Part shown: one piece after another, positions 62,408-64,000 of the stretch
How the letters are laid out: the number at the start of each line of letters is the position of its first letter
How positions within the stretch are numbered: position 1 is the stretch's first letter
Source of the DNA: Lunularia cruciata
Lineage: Eukaryota; Streptophyta; Marchantiopsida; Lunulariales; Lunulariaceae
Length of the DNA stretch: 64,000 nucleotides
Reading direction: 5' to 3'
Assembly (NCBI GenBank): GCA_948567375.1
Contig: OX419756.1
Coordinates: forward strand, 63,590,552-63,654,551
Position numbers and translations under genes: made by a program
Notes under the pieces: generated by a model
What the model was told of the DNA's origin: nothing
The model's input: only the letters and a program-made list of their open reading frames with translations
Database searches by the model: none

Positions 62408-63566
62408 TGTGCCACAACCCAATTTTTCTTTTTGTCCCACTTTATCATAGTCTTATCACAAATCACAACACCAATAATCACAATTCATCAAAATCTTTCC
62501 AAGTCAATCTTGATTGTGATGATTTAGTTTTCTCAAAGAAGGCTACTTCACCACAAAATGACTTTGCCTTGAAATTGTGTTCCAACCTTCCACTAAAGGC
62601 ACAACTTCCTCAATCAAAATTTCTTCACATCAATTGAGAGTTGCACTCACCAATGTAGAATACTACCAATACTACAATTCCTCACAGATTCCTCAAGGCA
62701 TTGCTTTGATTGCTATCTACTTAGGATCAAACACACAGAATGGAAATCAAAGCTAAAAAATCCAACATCTAACACACTCAAACTTGCAATTTGAACTTCT
62801 CCAAACACTCACAAATAGACATACAAGATTGATACTTGGAATTAAGCTAAAATGACAAGCATTGAGTAACAACACTTTGCTTTAATCAACTTCAAATACA
62901 TGAATACTAGCAAAATAAATTACAACACTACAAATGCCTCCTTTTAATAAGCAAAGCACTTTGATAATTATCTAACAACATAGCATTTCAATCGCTACTT
63001 TACCAACCTATAGATAGGTAACCTACTTTACCAACCTGATCTTCTCTATTGCACTCTTCCTTAGGCTCTTTAGTTCTTTCTCCATCACCATTGCCATCGC
63101 TTTTGAATGTAGCATCTCTAAGCATGCATGACCAAATTCTCCTTTCAAATTTTTGAATCATGCCTTTTGCTCCTTCAATTCTTCAGCTTGTTGTTTCATT
63201 TCTTTGTTGCACTTCACATAACTCTCCTTCAAGTTATCAAAGCTCTTCATCCAAAGAACAACATCAAGCCAAAGTTGTTTGGCTTCTTTCTCTCCTTAGG
63301 TTAATTTCCTCTTCAACTCTGAGTTGTCTTTACTCAAGAACTTCAAGACATTGAGCTCATCCATCACTTTTGAATGTTCTTTCTTCAACTCTTTCTTCTT
63401 CTGTTGCTTCTGCATCTACATTGACAAAGGATAGATGATCTTTAATATATAGTCTACTCTAGTGTACTCTCCTTCATCATCCTTTTTGTCTTCCACTTTA
63501 GTCAGTGCTTCTTTGGCTGGTGCCTTACCCCAAAGTCTAGATCTTTGCACCATCAATGTCATGTCA
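62408..63566 (-). repeat. A-like LTR, truncated by a later insertion
   Basis: It starts TGTGCCACAACCC (decayed TGTGACAACCC) and follows the U5-like part of minus-strand A LTRs (CTTGATTGTGATGATT, CAACTTCCTCAATCAAAATT, CTCACAGATTCCTCAAGGCATTGCT). From about 63040 it contains coiled-coil remnants of the LTR ORF. It stops at 63566, where a plus-strand A-type LTR is inserted. Confidence 0.72.
63040..63566 (-). pseudogene. LTR-encoded protein remnant
   Basis: Minus-strand pieces resemble the coiled-coil part of the LTR protein (Glu/Lys/Gln-rich, with a MEKELKSLRKSA-like stretch near 63060-63100 and a Gln/Lys-rich helix near 63400). They are out of order relative to the U5-like region because the ORF tail between 63000 and 63040 has been deleted. 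No long frame survives. Confidence 0.5.
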
Positions 63567-64000
63567 TGTGGTACCCACATTTTTCATTTTGGACGAGTTT
63601 TGAAGAAGAAATGGCTTGCTAAAACCAAATTGAAACCAAATGGAGAAGAAATGAGTGGAAACTTGTGTTTTGATCAAGCCTTGAGGAAGTCAATTTCATG
63701 TAAGAGGAAGAAGGGCTCAGTTTGGATCAGACCCGAAGAAGCTTACTTCGTGTCAGAGGAGGGAAAAACTCGGATCAGACGTTAAGGAGGGCAAACCCGA
63801 AGGAGAAATAGAAGTTATAGGTCAGGATTCTTGCAGGGGCCATATCTCAGTGACCACAACTCCAAATCAATATTGTTATATCTCGTTTGAAACTTCTCGT
63901 TCAGTGCTTTCCATTGCCACCATAATCGCAAAGTTTGGAGATGTGTAGAAGAAGTTACAAGCATTTGAAGTTTTGAGAGTAGATGTACTTCGGGTCAAAG
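63567..64000 (+). mobile_element. Short A-type LTR (A4), left end, runs off window
   Basis: It starts TGTGGTACCCACATTTTTCATTTTGG. The first about 90 bp match the reverse complement of the end of the A4 LTR at 9545-9635 (GAAACCAAATGGAGAAGAAATGAG). It inserted into the A-like LTR ending at 63566. A 5-bp duplication cannot be checked. The visible 434 bp are U3-type sequence without the LTR ORF. Confidence 0.75.

Overview
The window is a block of nested, decaying Ty3/gypsy LTR retrotransposons from a plant nuclear genome. No host gene, rRNA, tRNA or bacterial-style operon is visible. The organism is probably a land plant with a large repeat-rich genome. I favour a gymnosperm or a seedless vascular plant, because Athila/Tat-like elements sit beside a gypsy lineage whose integrase ends in a PHD finger. 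This placement is inference. Most stop codons in the coding remnants look like CAG-to-TAG, CAA-to-TAA or CGA-to-TGA changes, as expected from deamination of methylated cytosine.

Three families dominate (names are mine). Family A has LTRs of about 3.7-3.8 kb, ends TGTGG...TCACA, a primer-binding site complementary to the 3' end of tRNA-Asp, and Athila/Tat-type gag-pol. Its outstanding feature is that each LTR contains a long open frame (about 857 codons in subfamily A1). The frame encodes a conserved N-terminal domain, acidic and basic linkers and a long C-terminal coiled coil, with a TATA box just upstream. Every complete element therefore carries two copies of this gene, and solo LTRs still carry one. 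Family B has LTRs of about 0.69 kb and about 7.8 kb in total, with a zinc-knuckle ORF upstream of gag. Family C is a fragment whose integrase is followed by a C4HC3 PHD finger.

Layout. 1-1794: end of an A1 LTR (+) inserted in B1 (1795-3280, +). 3281-4884: a foreign protease remnant and an A-like LTR-ORF fragment (-). 4885-12499: B2 (-), interrupted by a short A-type LTR (7915-9635, TSD TTATA). 12500-17363: B3 (+), joined head to head with B2 and interrupted by an A2 solo LTR (12912-16455). 17723-31253: complete A2 element (-), TSD CTTCT, inside an older A-like LTR. 31356-33370: family C remnant. 33371-33846 plus 59129-61974: an old A3 LTR (-) split by B4 (33847-59128, +). B4 is itself split by an A1 solo LTR (35794-39567, -) and by a complete A1 element (42754-56486, +, TSD GGGAT). 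61975-62407: the only stretch not assigned to a repeat. 62408-63566: another A-like LTR (-), invaded at 63567 by a short A-type LTR (+) that runs off the window.

Together the copies show repeated reciprocal nesting: five A insertions lie in B coding or leader sequence, and B4 (and perhaps B2/B3) lies in A LTRs. Gag, protease, RT-RNase H and integrase of A and B would make virus-like particles and integrate cDNA. The role of the LTR-encoded A protein is unknown, and it is the best candidate for an undescribed system here.
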